The notes under the pieces were generated by a model, which saw nothing but the letters and a program-made list of their open reading frames with translations, made no database searches and was not told the DNA's origin. Below are positions 26,848-35,398 of a DNA stretch of 54,257 nucleotides, one piece after another. This DNA comes from Gemmatimonadaceae bacterium (GTDB lineage Bacteria; Gemmatimonadota; Gemmatimonadetes; Gemmatimonadales; Gemmatimonadaceae). The DNA lies in assembly GCA_013816855.1 (NCBI GenBank), contig JACDDT010000008.1:1-54257 (forward strand). The letters are read 5' to 3'. Both the position numbers and the translations under genes were made by a program. Each line of letters opens with the position of its first letter. Position 1 is the first letter of the stretch.

Positions 26848-28116
26848 ATGGTATTCCGAACTCTAAAGCGCGTCTCGCTGACGCAATGGATTCTGATCGC
26901 GATGGTGATCGGAGTGTTCGTAGGCTGGGCATTTCCGGACTTTGCGATAACACTGAAGCCGTTGTCGACCGTCTTCCTGAGAATGATCAAATCGATCATC
27001 GTACCGATTGTTTTCGGCACGCTGGTTGTTGGCATCGCCGGTCACGGCGACGACATGAAGAGGGTGGGTCGCCTTGCTCTGAAGTCCCTCATTTACTTCG
27101 AGATTGTAACGACGCTCGCCTTGGTTATCGGATTGGTGGCGGTCAACCTGACACGGCCGGGAGTCGGCGTGGTGCTCCACGGCTCCGCCGATCCCGGGAA
27201 ACAGCTCGCCGGCAATACGCCGACGGGGATGGGCTTTCTCGAGCACGTCGTGCCGCAGAGCTTCTTCGAGGCTGCGACCCATAACGAGGTGCTGCAGGTC
27301 GTCTTCTGGTCCATCATTTTCGCCGTCGCCCTCTCCCAAGTGCGAGGGAAGCCTAAAGAGATAGTGCTCTCCGGCTGCGAGGGATTGGCGGAAGTGATGT
27401 TCAAGTTCACCGCCATCGTCATGCGCTACGCCCCCATCGGCATCGGCGCCGCGATCGCTGTCACCGTTGGGCATAGCGGTCTGGTCGTGCTGGTCAATCT
27501 GGGAAAGCTCATCCTGACGCTGTACGGGGCGCTGATCGTTTTGGTCTTGTTCGTGTTCCTCCCGATAGCGCTGCTCGCGAAGGTGCCGATCAAGCGGTTT
27601 TTGAAAGCGGTCCGCGAGCCGGCACTGATCGCATTTTCCACGACATCCTCGGAGGCCGCTCTCCCCCGTGCGATGGAAGCGATGGAATCAATCGGCGTCC
27701 CGCGGCGGATCGTGGCCTTCGTGATGCCGACCGGATATTCCTTCAACCTCGACGGCTCGACCCTTTACCTGGCGGTCGCCTCAATGTTCGCCGCGCAGGC
27801 GGCAGGAATCCATCTCAGTATCGGACAGCAGGTGACGATGATGCTGACGCTGATGGTGACGAGTAAAGGCGTCGCGGCAGTCCCGCGCGCGTCGCTGGTC
27901 ATCCTCGCCGGCCTCCTCGCCAGCTTCGGGCTGCCTCTCGAGGCGGTGGCGCTAATTCTGGGCGTCGACGAGCTGATGGATATGGGCCGCACCAGCGTGA
28001 ATCTGGTGGGGAATTGCCTGGCTACGGTGGTGATGGCTAGATGGGAAGGCGAATACGCCGGGCCGCCGCCCGAAGCGCCCCTCTCTCCGGCACTACCTCT
28101 TCCTGACGGAGCTTAG
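26848..28116 (+). CDS. Dicarboxylate/glutamate:cation symporter (DAACS family)
   Basis: A 422-aa symporter. Family hallmarks are the re-entrant serine-rich loop AFSTTSSEAALPRAMEAME, helix 7 with GYSFNLDGSTLYLA, and the second hairpin VTSKGVAAVPRASLVIL, followed by DELMDMGRTSVNLVGNCLA, which holds the substrate-binding Asp, Arg and Asn. It takes up glutamate, aspartate or C4-dicarboxylates with Na+ or H+. The last 80 bp overlap the end of the convergent kinase gene. Confidence 0.9.
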   Translation: MVFRTLKRVSLTQWILIAMVIGVFVGWAFPDFAITLKPLSTVFLRMIKSIIVPIVFGTLVVGIAGHGDDMKRVGRLALKSLIYFEIVTTLALVIGLVAVNLTRPGVGVVLHGSADPGKQLAGNTPTGMGFLEHVVPQSFFEAATHNEVLQVVFWSIIFAVALSQVRGKPKEIVLSGCEGLAEVMFKFTAIVMRYAPIGIGAAIAVTVGHSGLVVLVNLGKLILTLYGALIVLVLFVFLPIALLAKVPIKRFLKAVREPALIAFSTTSSEAALPRAMEAMESIGVPRRIVAFVMPTGYSFNLDGSTLYLAVASMFAAQAAGIHLSIGQQVTMMLTLMVTSKGVAAVPRASLVILAGLLASFGLPLEAVALILGVDELMDMGRTSVNLVGNCLATVVMARWEGEYAGPPPEAPLSPALPLPDGA

Positions 28117-28969
28117 CGCCGGGCACCGCCGAGCGCAGTCGCTGTTCGACGCGCTTCCGCAGCAACGATCCCTTTCGCATTAACCCGCCGCTCGCAGCGA
28201 CGGAAATGCTTGCGCGCTCGTCACCGAATAGCTGAATGGCAAGTGATCTCACGTGAGTGACGAGCTCCTCGGCAGCGAGCGTCACCAGTGAGTTTGCGCG
28301 CGCGTCGCCCGCATTCGCAGTAGCGAGCACCACGGGGGCGAGCTGCGAAACCGCCCGCACATCTGCGGACGCGGCCCAAGGGATGAGGCCTAGCGCATCG
28401 TCCGTTTGCGTGGCGGTGAGGATGGCGCCGACAAGTGCAGTCTCGCGCTCACGCCCGTCGGTCGCTGCCGCGACAATGGCAAGGGCACGCCTGCCTATCC
28501 ACGCACCGCTTCCTTCGTCTCCTATGTCCGGCCCCCAGCCGCCGCATCTCACCGTGTTTCCGCTGGGGCCGCGTCCGTACGCAATCGAGCCCGTTCCCGA
28601 CACTATTAGAATCCCCGCGCCGTCGGCGAACGCGTCGAAGAGCGCGATCGCGCCATCACCCTCGACGACGACTTCCTCAGCCAGCTCTTCCGCTTCGAGC
28701 GCGCTTTGCAGCGAGCGCTGCTCCACGTCGCGTCCGACACCCGCCACGCCGCAGTAGAGAACCTTGGGCTCGACACTGCCCTCCATCGCCGCCTGCGATA
28801 GCGCTTCACGCACGACCTCGGCGATCACTTTCGCGGACGCTTCCGCCTTTCCCGGCTGGACGGCGGACCGGCCACCTTCCGCGCGAGCGAGCTCGTTCCC
28901 CATTTCGTCACCGACTACGACGCGCGTTTTCGAGCCCCCTCCGTCCACTCCGATCAGAATATCGGTCAA
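28037..28969 (-). CDS. BadF/BadG-type ATPase, probable N-acetyl-amino-sugar kinase
   Basis: A 310-aa ASKHA-fold kinase of the BadF/BadG/BcrA/BcrD family, close to N-acetylglucosamine kinases. Visible motifs are DGGGSKTRVVV at the N-terminus (phosphate 1), ILIVSGTGSIAYGR, and GGWGPDIGDEGSGAWIGRRA (adenosine and sugar region). The probable reaction is ATP-dependent phosphorylation of GlcNAc or MurNAc. It starts within the stop of the symporter gene at 28966 (four-base overlap), so transport and phosphorylation are co-expressed. Its 3' end overlaps the convergent symporter gene by 80 bp. Confidence 0.8.
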   Translation of the reverse strand: MTDILIGVDGGGSKTRVVVGDEMGNELARAEGGRSAVQPGKAEASAKVIAEVVREALSQAAMEGSVEPKVLYCGVAGVGRDVEQRSLQSALEAEELAEEVVVEGDGAIALFDAFADGAGILIVSGTGSIAYGRGPSGNTVRCGGWGPDIGDEGSGAWIGRRALAIVAAATDGRERETALVGAILTATQTDDALGLIPWAASADVRAVSQLAPVVLATANAGDARANSLVTLAAEELVTHVRSLAIQLFGDERASISVAASGGLMRKGSLLRKRVEQRLRSAVPGAKLRQEEVVPERGALRAAARRIRLPI

Positions 28970-30486
28970 GCCCTTTCCTCCGCTATTCGCGGCGAATGTG
29001 TGAAGGAGCTAAGTACGCCGACGCCAACGGTAACAGTGGTGCCGATGAGGACGTACCACGGCCACGCGATGTGCGAGAGGGTAGTGAGCGTCCCGTGCAT
29101 CGCGGGAAATACAGGCATGAGCTGCTTTGCGAAGACGACGAACGTCATCGCCAAAATTCCAACGGACATTCCTGTTATCGCATCGCGCTGAATAGCCCGC
29201 TTGGAGAGAATGCCGAGGAAAAATCCGCCGAGCAGCGCCCCGTAGGTGAAGGAGGCGATGGAGAGTGCGACCACCACGACCGGGGTTTTGGAGTCTTGGG
29301 GGAAGAGAAGCGCGCCTCCGGTCAGTACGACACCCCAGATCAGCGCGAACATTTTTCCCGTGCGCAGTGTGCGCGGATCGTCCGCCGAGCGTCCGGTGAG
29401 GGGGAGATAAATGTCGTGAGTCGAGGCAGCAGCCAGCGAGTTGATCGCACCCGAATGTGTGCTCATTGTAGCCGCGAGTATCGCGGCCAGAAGAAGACCG
29501 ACGAGGCCGTGCGGCATCGAGGTGATGATGAAAGTCGGGAAGATCGCGTCAGGCAGCGGATAGGTCTTCCCGGCATTTAGCACCCAAAGGCCGATGCCGA
29601 TCATTAGAAAGAGCGTGAACTGAATGACGATCGCGATGCCACTCCCGATTACCGCCGCCTGCGCGTCCTTGAGGCTGCGCGAGGAGAGGAGCCGCTGCAC
29701 GATCATTTGATCCGCTCCGTGCGACGCCATGGAGAGGAACGCGCCTCCTATCAGCCCTGCGAACACAGTGTGCGGGCGATCGAACCCGGTGTAAAAATCG
29801 AGAATGTTGAGCTTTCCAGCGCTGGAAGCAGTCGAGATGATCGAGCTCCACCCGCCCGTCACCATGTGGCCGACGATAACGAGCGCGGAGATTCCGCCGA
29901 AAAGGTAGACCCCCGCCTGCACGATTTCCGTCCACACCACGGCGCGCATCCCGCCCTTGAAAGTGTAGATGATGGTAAGCGTGCCGAGCACCAGCACCGC
30001 GGTCGGCATCACCGCCCGATGCGGGAGAAGAGGGCCAAGAATGAGCGCGATCGGCACCGCCGTGGCGAAAACGCGCACCGAATCCGCCATTCCGCGCGTG
30101 ACCATAAACACGATGGATGTGAATCTCCGCGTCGCAACGCCGAAGCGCTGCTCGAGCAGCGCGTATGCCGTTACGAGGTTTCCTTTGTAGTAGCGGGGTA
30201 ACAGCGTGTATGCGACGACGATTCTGCCGAGCAGATATCCCGTGGCAACCTGGAGGAAGCCGAGGTTGCCGACGTACGCGAGGCCCGGGATGCTTATAAA
30301 AGTGAGAGCGCTCGTCTCGCTTGCCACGACGGAGAGCATGACCGCCCACCACGGGATGGTGCGGCTGGCTACGAAGTAATCCTTGCTGTCCTTCTGCCCG
30401 CGTCCGATCCAGACGCCGAGCGAGGTGATCCCGACGAGATAGGCGACCAGGACAAGAAAATCGAGGGCGGTGAATGTTGGATTCAA
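28966..30486 (-). CDS. Sodium:solute symporter (SSS family), probable amino-sugar uptake
   Basis: A 506-aa transporter with about thirteen helices. SSS features include FVASRTIPWWAVMLSVVASETSALTFIS (the first core helices and Na+ site) and a central segment SHGADQMIVQRLLSS. It is directly followed by, and overlaps, the amino-sugar kinase gene, and the divergent NamZ-like gene is nearby; a MurNAc or GlcNAc substrate is therefore inferred. Sialic acid or other sugars are possible. Confidence 0.82.
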   Translation of the reverse strand: MNPTFTALDFLVLVAYLVGITSLGVWIGRGQKDSKDYFVASRTIPWWAVMLSVVASETSALTFISIPGLAYVGNLGFLQVATGYLLGRIVVAYTLLPRYYKGNLVTAYALLEQRFGVATRRFTSIVFMVTRGMADSVRVFATAVPIALILGPLLPHRAVMPTAVLVLGTLTIIYTFKGGMRAVVWTEIVQAGVYLFGGISALVIVGHMVTGGWSSIISTASSAGKLNILDFYTGFDRPHTVFAGLIGGAFLSMASHGADQMIVQRLLSSRSLKDAQAAVIGSGIAIVIQFTLFLMIGIGLWVLNAGKTYPLPDAIFPTFIITSMPHGLVGLLLAAILAATMSTHSGAINSLAAASTHDIYLPLTGRSADDPRTLRTGKMFALIWGVVLTGGALLFPQDSKTPVVVVALSIASFTYGALLGGFFLGILSKRAIQRDAITGMSVGILAMTFVVFAKQLMPVFPAMHGTLTTLSHIAWPWYVLIGTTVTVGVGVLSSFTHSPRIAEERA

Positions 30487-30525
30487 CTCACCGCCCTCGA
30501 AGAGACACTGATTCTGGGTGCTTGC

Positions 30526-30882
30526 TTACGCGGAGAACGAGCTGCCGCAGCCGCAACCGCCGGTCGAATTCGGGTTCTTGAACGTGAAGCCGGAGCCTTG
30601 CATCGAGGTCACGTAATCGATGGTGACGCCGTTGAGATACTGCGCGGAGAACGGGTCGACGAAAACATTAAAGCCTTCGCCGCTGATGACGAGATCATCT
30701 TCGGCGCTTTTGTCTTCGATGACGAGGCTATACTTGAAGCCGCTGCAGCCGCCTGGCTGCACGCTGACGCGCAGGCCGCCCACCTCGGCGGTGACTCCCT
30801 CGGCGTCCATAAACTTTTTCACTTCGACGCCGGCCTGCGGCGTGATGGCGACTTCTACTTCGGGGTGCGAAGAAACTGACAT
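30526..30882 (-). CDS. IscA/ErpA/SufA-type iron-sulphur cluster carrier
   Basis: A 118-aa A-type carrier. The three conserved cysteines are present in GGCSGFKY and near the C-terminus in TGGCGCGSSF. It delivers Fe-S clusters to apo-enzymes. A strong AAGGAGGAG site lies seven bases before the ATG. It lies between two symporter genes on the same strand, an unexpected place, and is probably transcribed with them. The Fe-S-rich ActB and the aspartate/pyrimidine enzymes are possible clients but nothing ties it to one. Confidence 0.9.
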   Translation of the reverse strand: MSVSSHPEVEVAITPQAGVEVKKFMDAEGVTAEVGGLRVSVQPGGCSGFKYSLVIEDKSAEDDLVISGEGFNVFVDPFSAQYLNGVTIDYVTSMQGSGFTFKNPNSTGGCGCGSSFSA

Positions 30883-30909
30883 GGTGTGCTCCTCCTTCGT
30901 CTATGAAAT

Positions 30910-32745
30910 CTAAGAGCGAACGGGGTCTGGTGGTAGATCCGTCTCGCTCCGGAACGACCGCGCGATCCACAGGAACGAGGCGAGGGCGATGACGAGCAGA
31001 ATCACCGCCGGCACCATCTCGCCGAAGATCAGCTTGCCGATACCGAACAAGGTGGAATACACCGCCATGATACCGGCGATCCAGTTCGTCCAGGCAAGCG
31101 CTCCGCCCGGAGTTTTTTCCCGCCCGAAACCAGCGCGCGTCGAAACCTTCGCCCAGCCGGGACCGCCCGGCCGCACGCGCCGGTAAAACGCCTCGAGCAC
31201 CGGCTCGCTCTCGGCAGGCGTGAGGAATGTGACCGAGACCCAGACGATCGTGCTCACCACGACCGTGATCAGCATCACCATCGCGTCCGCGCGAAGGTCA
31301 CCGTCGGGGTATAGCGGGCGGACGAATTTGATGGCAGTGACCGATACCACGAGCGACGCGATCATCGCACTGATCTCGCTCCACGCGTTGATGCGCCACC
31401 AGTACCAGCGGAGGATGAGGACGAGCCCCGTACCGGACCCGATGGCGAGGAGGAATTTCCACGCGCCTTCTACCGTTTGGAGATTCATGGTCACGAACAC
31501 GGAAGCGAGAAACAGCAGAACCGTTGCGGCCCGCGATACCGACACGTAATGGTGTTCGGTCGCGTTGCGATTGAGGAAGCGCTTGTAAAAATCGTTGACG
31601 AGGTATGATGCGCCCCAATTGAGTTGCGTGCCGACGGTGGACATATATGCGGCGGCGAACCCGGCCATCATGATCCCGCGCCACGGGGTTTGCAGAAGAT
31701 CCACGAATGCCTGCACGTAAGCAGCTTCGTGATCGTGTGTCGGGCCGATTCCGTTGGGGTAGAGCAGCACGGTGCACAAACCCGTGATGATCCACGGCCA
31801 CGGCCGAATGGCGTAGTGGGCGACCTGGAAGAACAGCGTTGCGAGAACGCCGTCACGCTCCGTCTTCGCGGAAAAAATCCGTTGCGCGATGTATCCGCCG
31901 CCGCCGGGCTCCGCCCCCGGGTACCAAGCCGCCCACCACTGTACCGAGAGAAAAACAGCGAGCGCAACGATTGGCATCCAGGCGTAGGCCTCCATTCCCG
32001 TCGGCGTCATTCTTACCGGAAGCACGGAGATGGCGGCGCTCGAGCTTCCAAAATGTGCCGCGAGTCCGTCCTTGAGCTTTGTCATCCCGCCGACCGCCCG
32101 CACTGAATAAACGGCGAGGATGATGACAGCAGTCATCTTGATCACGAATTGAATCAGATCCGTCCACAGCACGGCCCACATTCCCGCGCCGGCGGAGTAT
32201 GCGACCGTGATTATGAAACAGATCCCGACGGCGAATATGTCGCCGGATATGGTCATCCCGAGAAAGTGGACGGCGTGCAATCCGAGCGAGATGGTGAGGA
32301 TCTTGATCATCGCGCGCGTAACCCAGCCGAGGATGATCAAGTTGATCGGAATGGCGAGGTATAAGGCGCGGAATCCGCGGAGTGTGGCGGCCGGCTTTCC
32401 ACTGTAGCGGATTTCCGCGAACTCGACGTCGGTCATCACGTTGGCCCGGCGCCAAAGCCTGGCAAAAAAGAACACGGTGAGCATTCCACTCATCAGCATG
32501 TTCCACCACAGCCAGTTCCCGGCGACACCGTGTGCGGAGACAAGTCCCGTAACCACCAGTGGAGTGTCTGCGGCGAAGGTCGTGGCGACCATCGACGCAC
32601 CCGCGAGCCACCAGCTGACGTTGCGTCCGGAGAGAAAGTATTCGTTGAGGCTTTCTCCGCCTTTCTTCGTGAAGAAGAGCCCGATTCCCGTTGAGAGCAG
32701 GAAGTAGGCTGCCACAATCGCCCAATCAATCGCTGAAATCGCCAT
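30910..32745 (-). CDS. Large sodium:solute symporter (SSS family)
   Basis: A 611-aa SSS protein with about fourteen helices, longer than the neighbouring 506-aa symporter. The N-terminal family region is EYFLSGRNVSWWLAGASMVA followed by TTFAADTPLVVTG. A conserved aromatic-rich middle (SVQWWAAWYPGAEPGGGGYI) is typical of a Bacteroidota/Gemmatimonadota branch often found with sugar-catabolism genes. The substrate is unknown; the divergent NamZ-like gene (start-to-start about 77 bp) suggests a muropeptide or sugar. Confidence 0.82.
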   Translation of the reverse strand: MAISAIDWAIVAAYFLLSTGIGLFFTKKGGESLNEYFLSGRNVSWWLAGASMVATTFAADTPLVVTGLVSAHGVAGNWLWWNMLMSGMLTVFFFARLWRRANVMTDVEFAEIRYSGKPAATLRGFRALYLAIPINLIILGWVTRAMIKILTISLGLHAVHFLGMTISGDIFAVGICFIITVAYSAGAGMWAVLWTDLIQFVIKMTAVIILAVYSVRAVGGMTKLKDGLAAHFGSSSAAISVLPVRMTPTGMEAYAWMPIVALAVFLSVQWWAAWYPGAEPGGGGYIAQRIFSAKTERDGVLATLFFQVAHYAIRPWPWIITGLCTVLLYPNGIGPTHDHEAAYVQAFVDLLQTPWRGIMMAGFAAAYMSTVGTQLNWGASYLVNDFYKRFLNRNATEHHYVSVSRAATVLLFLASVFVTMNLQTVEGAWKFLLAIGSGTGLVLILRWYWWRINAWSEISAMIASLVVSVTAIKFVRPLYPDGDLRADAMVMLITVVVSTIVWVSVTFLTPAESEPVLEAFYRRVRPGGPGWAKVSTRAGFGREKTPGGALAWTNWIAGIMAVYSTLFGIGKLIFGEMVPAVILLVIALASFLWIARSFRSETDLPPDPVRS

Positions 32746-32752
32746 GGATACG

Positions 32753-32781
32753 TGGATTAGGGGAACGGCGCGGGATATGAT
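32753..32781 (+). promoter_or_regulatory. Possible promoter of the NamZ-like gene
   Basis: TGGATT (32753-32758) and TATGAT (32776-32781) are 17 bp apart. The -10 box is one base from consensus and the -35 box is weak. Transcription starting near 32788 would agree with the ATG at 32822 as translation start. Confidence 0.35.
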
Positions 32782-32821
32782 ATGGTATCACCGCCTAACT
32801 CAACTTACCCGAGTCCTACTG

Positions 32822-34117
32822 ATGATGCGATACTGCGCCTTCCTTCTTGCCCTCACCCCAGCGCTTGGCGGCTGCGTTGTTCAAAACAAGCAGATCGATC
32901 CGACCGTGGAGCTCACGGAGGCAAAGGTCAAGCCGGGAATAACGGTTCTGCTCGGCGACAGTATAGAGCTGATTCGCAACAAGCGCATCGCGCTACTTAC
33001 GAATCAGACGGGGGTCAACGAGAAGGGCGTCTCCGATATCGATCTTCTGGTGGGTAAGAAAGCGAAGGCCGCACACGTAACTCTGGTGCGCCTGTTTTCT
33101 CCCGAGCACGGCATTCGCGGCACTGAAGACCGGGAGCAAATTGCAAACGGCACCGACCGGGGCACCGGCCTTCCGATTATCTCCCTCTATACGAACCAGA
33201 CGGTGCCGCCGCCGGACAGCCTGCTCACCGACGTGGACGCGCTCGTCTTCGACCTCCAGGATATCGGCACCCGGACATGGACCTATGTCGGGGAGCTCAT
33301 ATACTCGATGCGTGCGGCGGCGAGAACACACAAGCAGATCATCGTGCTAGACCGGCCCAATCCGATCACCGGCTACTACGTCGAGGGTCCTATTCTCGAC
33401 AGCTCACTGTCGAACGCGAACGATCCCTCGCCGGGAAAACCCGGCACGGCGTACGCGCTCTATCCGATGCCGCTCCGTCACGGAATGACGATGGGTGAGC
33501 TGGCGCAGTTCTACAACGAGACGCTCAACATCCACTCGAATCTGAAGGTCGTTCCCGTCGCCGGCTGGCGCCGCGACGTTTGGTACGACCTCACGGGACT
33601 CCCGTGGGTAAAGCCGTCGCCAAACATCGCGACACTGCACAGCGCGATGCTTTATCCGGCGCTTGTGATGTTCGAGGCGACGAATATGTCAGTTGGTCGC
33701 GGAACTTCCTTGCCGTTCCAGCTTTTGGGCGCGCCATGGTTGAAGGTCCCGCAGGTGGTGGCTCTGCTTAAGGACAGGCAGCTCACGGGCGTCAGATTCA
33801 CGGCGGAAACCTTCATGCCAGTTAATCCGAGCGACGGGATGTTCGGCGGGAAGCTGATCCCCGGAATCCGCATCACCGTAATCGACCGGAGCTCAATGCA
33901 GGTGGCGCGCGTCGGCGCTACTCTCCTCTGGGCGATCAACAAGGTTTCGCCTAACGAGCTGAAGCTCGATCAGCCCGGGTTCGACCATCTTTTCGGCTCA
34001 CCCTCCGACAGGGCCGCCCTGCTTAGCGGCGACGACCCCGACGCCGTCATCGACAAGGATTACAAAGCCGTCTACGAGTTCCGCGCACTCGCCAAACAGT
34101 TCTTGATCTACAAGTGA
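32822..34117 (+). CDS. namZ: NamZ-like exo-beta-N-acetylmuramidase lipoprotein (DUF1343, GH171)
   Basis: A 431-aa protein of the DUF1343 family, shown in Bacillus subtilis to be the exo-acting N-acetylmuramidase NamZ that releases MurNAc from peptidoglycan ends. Family features are IALLTNQTGVNEKG, RLFSPEHGIRGTED, DVDALVFDLQDIGTRTWTY and LDRPNPITG. The start at 32822 gives a short signal with lipobox LGGC, so the enzyme is probably anchored in the outer envelope. In-frame ATGs at 32744 and 32777 would add a hydrophilic extension. It is divergent from two SSS transporters and the amino-sugar kinase, which fits muropeptide recycling. Confidence 0.85.
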   Translation: MMRYCAFLLALTPALGGCVVQNKQIDPTVELTEAKVKPGITVLLGDSIELIRNKRIALLTNQTGVNEKGVSDIDLLVGKKAKAAHVTLVRLFSPEHGIRGTEDREQIANGTDRGTGLPIISLYTNQTVPPPDSLLTDVDALVFDLQDIGTRTWTYVGELIYSMRAAARTHKQIIVLDRPNPITGYYVEGPILDSSLSNANDPSPGKPGTAYALYPMPLRHGMTMGELAQFYNETLNIHSNLKVVPVAGWRRDVWYDLTGLPWVKPSPNIATLHSAMLYPALVMFEATNMSVGRGTSLPFQLLGAPWLKVPQVVALLKDRQLTGVRFTAETFMPVNPSDGMFGGKLIPGIRITVIDRSSMQVARVGATLLWAINKVSPNELKLDQPGFDHLFGSPSDRAALLSGDDPDAVIDKDYKAVYEFRALAKQFLIYK

Positions 34118-34180
34118 GCGACCTCGTGCATGTCTTTTGCACTTGAGGTGTTGGATTCTTCTCGCAATTCCGGAGGCGGC

Positions 34181-34525
34181 ATGAAAAAGACGATCGCGTT
34201 CGCCGCAGCTGTGCTCGCTCTGAGCGGCTGTGGTGCGATGGGCGGGGGACGACAAATCGAAGTGCGGACGGGACCAACGGTGCAGGCTGACGTCTCGGTA
34301 CATCTCACGAATAATCTCACCCAAGCTGTGAACTTCTACGTGGTGAGCGGTGGATCGGATATTTTCGTGAAGCAGGTAGGGTCGAACAGCACGGAAAACG
34401 TGCCGATCCTCGGAGTGGCCGCAGGTTCGACGGTGACATTGAAAGCGGTGACGGTGGATGGGTCGCGCACATACACCCGCGATAACGTTGCACTCAACGG
34501 CGTCTACGAATGGAAGGTTCCGTAA
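34181..34525 (+). CDS. Small lipoprotein of unknown function
   Basis: A 114-aa protein with signal MKKTIAFAAAVLALSGCG, where Cys17 is the lipid-attachment residue. The remainder predicts a small beta-rich domain (VSVHLTNNLTQAVNFYVVSG, VAAGSTVTLKAVTVDGSRTY). I do not recognise the family. CGGAGGCGGC lies immediately before the ATG. It is 63 bp after namZ and followed by a terminator, so it is probably the second gene of that transcript. Confidence 0.75.
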   Translation: MKKTIAFAAAVLALSGCGAMGGGRQIEVRTGPTVQADVSVHLTNNLTQAVNFYVVSGGSDIFVKQVGSNSTENVPILGVAAGSTVTLKAVTVDGSRTYTRDNVALNGVYEWKVP

Positions 34526-34604
34526 GGCCGGTGTTCGCACAAAGCCCGGTCGTTTTCCGGGGCTAAGCGCTCTGGCGACACCGAGTTAGAACCGATAGTT
34601 TTAC

Positions 34605-34641
34605 GGGTCGCCGCGCTACGCTCGGCGACCCTTATTTATTT
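34605..34641 (+). terminator. Rho-independent terminator after the namZ-lipoprotein pair
   Basis: GGGTCGCCG (34605-34613) pairs perfectly with CGGCGACCC (34623-34631), followed by TTATTTATTTT. Confidence 0.85.
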
Positions 34642-34678
34642 TCCGGTTCTCAGCCGCCACCCCCCACCCGCAGGGTGA

Positions 34679-35380
34679 ATGCAAGCTCTGTACGGTCTCG
34701 CTGAAAAAGGGTATCTGCGGCTGATCGAGCCGGTGGCGGCGCTGTTAATCCGCCTCAACGCCAGCCCGAACGCCATAACGACGTTTGGTACTCTCTGCAC
34801 GTTGGCCGGTGCCGGATTTTACGCCGCCGGTCACATCATGACGGCGGGATGGATAATCGGGCTCACCGCGCTGTTCGATGTACTCGACGGAACGGTTGCC
34901 AGGCGTACGGGAAAATCGACTGTGTTCGGCGCTTTCTACGACTCGACTCTCGATAGAGTAGCCGACGGCGCGGTGATGTCGGGGCTCACGATTTTTTACG
35001 CGACGAGCCCGGTTCATCACAACATCTACATGGTGGTAGTCTGTTTGGTCGGTATCATCGGTACGTACCTCATTTCGTACACCCGTGCGCGGGCGGAATC
35101 GCTAGGCATCGATGCAAAAGTGGGATTGATGCAGCGTCCCGAGCGGGTCTTCCTCCTCTCCGCGCCGCAGGCCCTCTTCGGTTTGTTCTGGAGCGGTTGG
35201 GTGCTGATGGGAATCATCGTTTTACTTTCCATAACCGCTTGGATTACCGCAGTTCAGCGCATCGTATGTGTGTATAACGCAACACTCGAGAAGGACACGG
35301 TTAAGCTTCGCGTGGTTGGCGACACGATATCCCAGCCCAAGGCGGCCGCGATCAACGCGCCGCGCCAGGCTCAACTTTAA
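34679..35380 (+). CDS. CDP-alcohol phosphatidyltransferase, probable phosphatidylinositol-phosphate synthase
   Basis: A 233-aa membrane enzyme with about six helices. The family signature D-x2-D-G-x2-A-R-x8-G-x3-D-x3-D is complete: Asp67, Asp70, Gly71, Ala74, Arg75, Gly84, Asp88, Asp92. It joins a CDP-activated lipid to an alcohol. The next gene, 18 bp later, makes myo-inositol 1-phosphate, so the likely reaction is CDP-diacylglycerol plus inositol phosphate to phosphatidylinositol phosphate, as in actinobacteria. Phosphatidylglycerol-phosphate synthase is the main alternative from sequence alone. Confidence 0.8.
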   Translation: MQALYGLAEKGYLRLIEPVAALLIRLNASPNAITTFGTLCTLAGAGFYAAGHIMTAGWIIGLTALFDVLDGTVARRTGKSTVFGAFYDSTLDRVADGAVMSGLTIFYATSPVHHNIYMVVVCLVGIIGTYLISYTRARAESLGIDAKVGLMQRPERVFLLSAPQALFGLFWSGWVLMGIIVLLSITAWITAVQRIVCVYNATLEKDTVKLRVVGDTISQPKAAAINAPRQAQL

Positions 35381-35398
35381 TTTTGCAGCGGAGACAGA

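Noticed and set aside
28435-29580. Open frame of 381 codons on the plus strand opposite the kinase and symporter genes
   Set aside because: Arg/Pro-rich translation without motifs; both minus-strand genes are clear family members.
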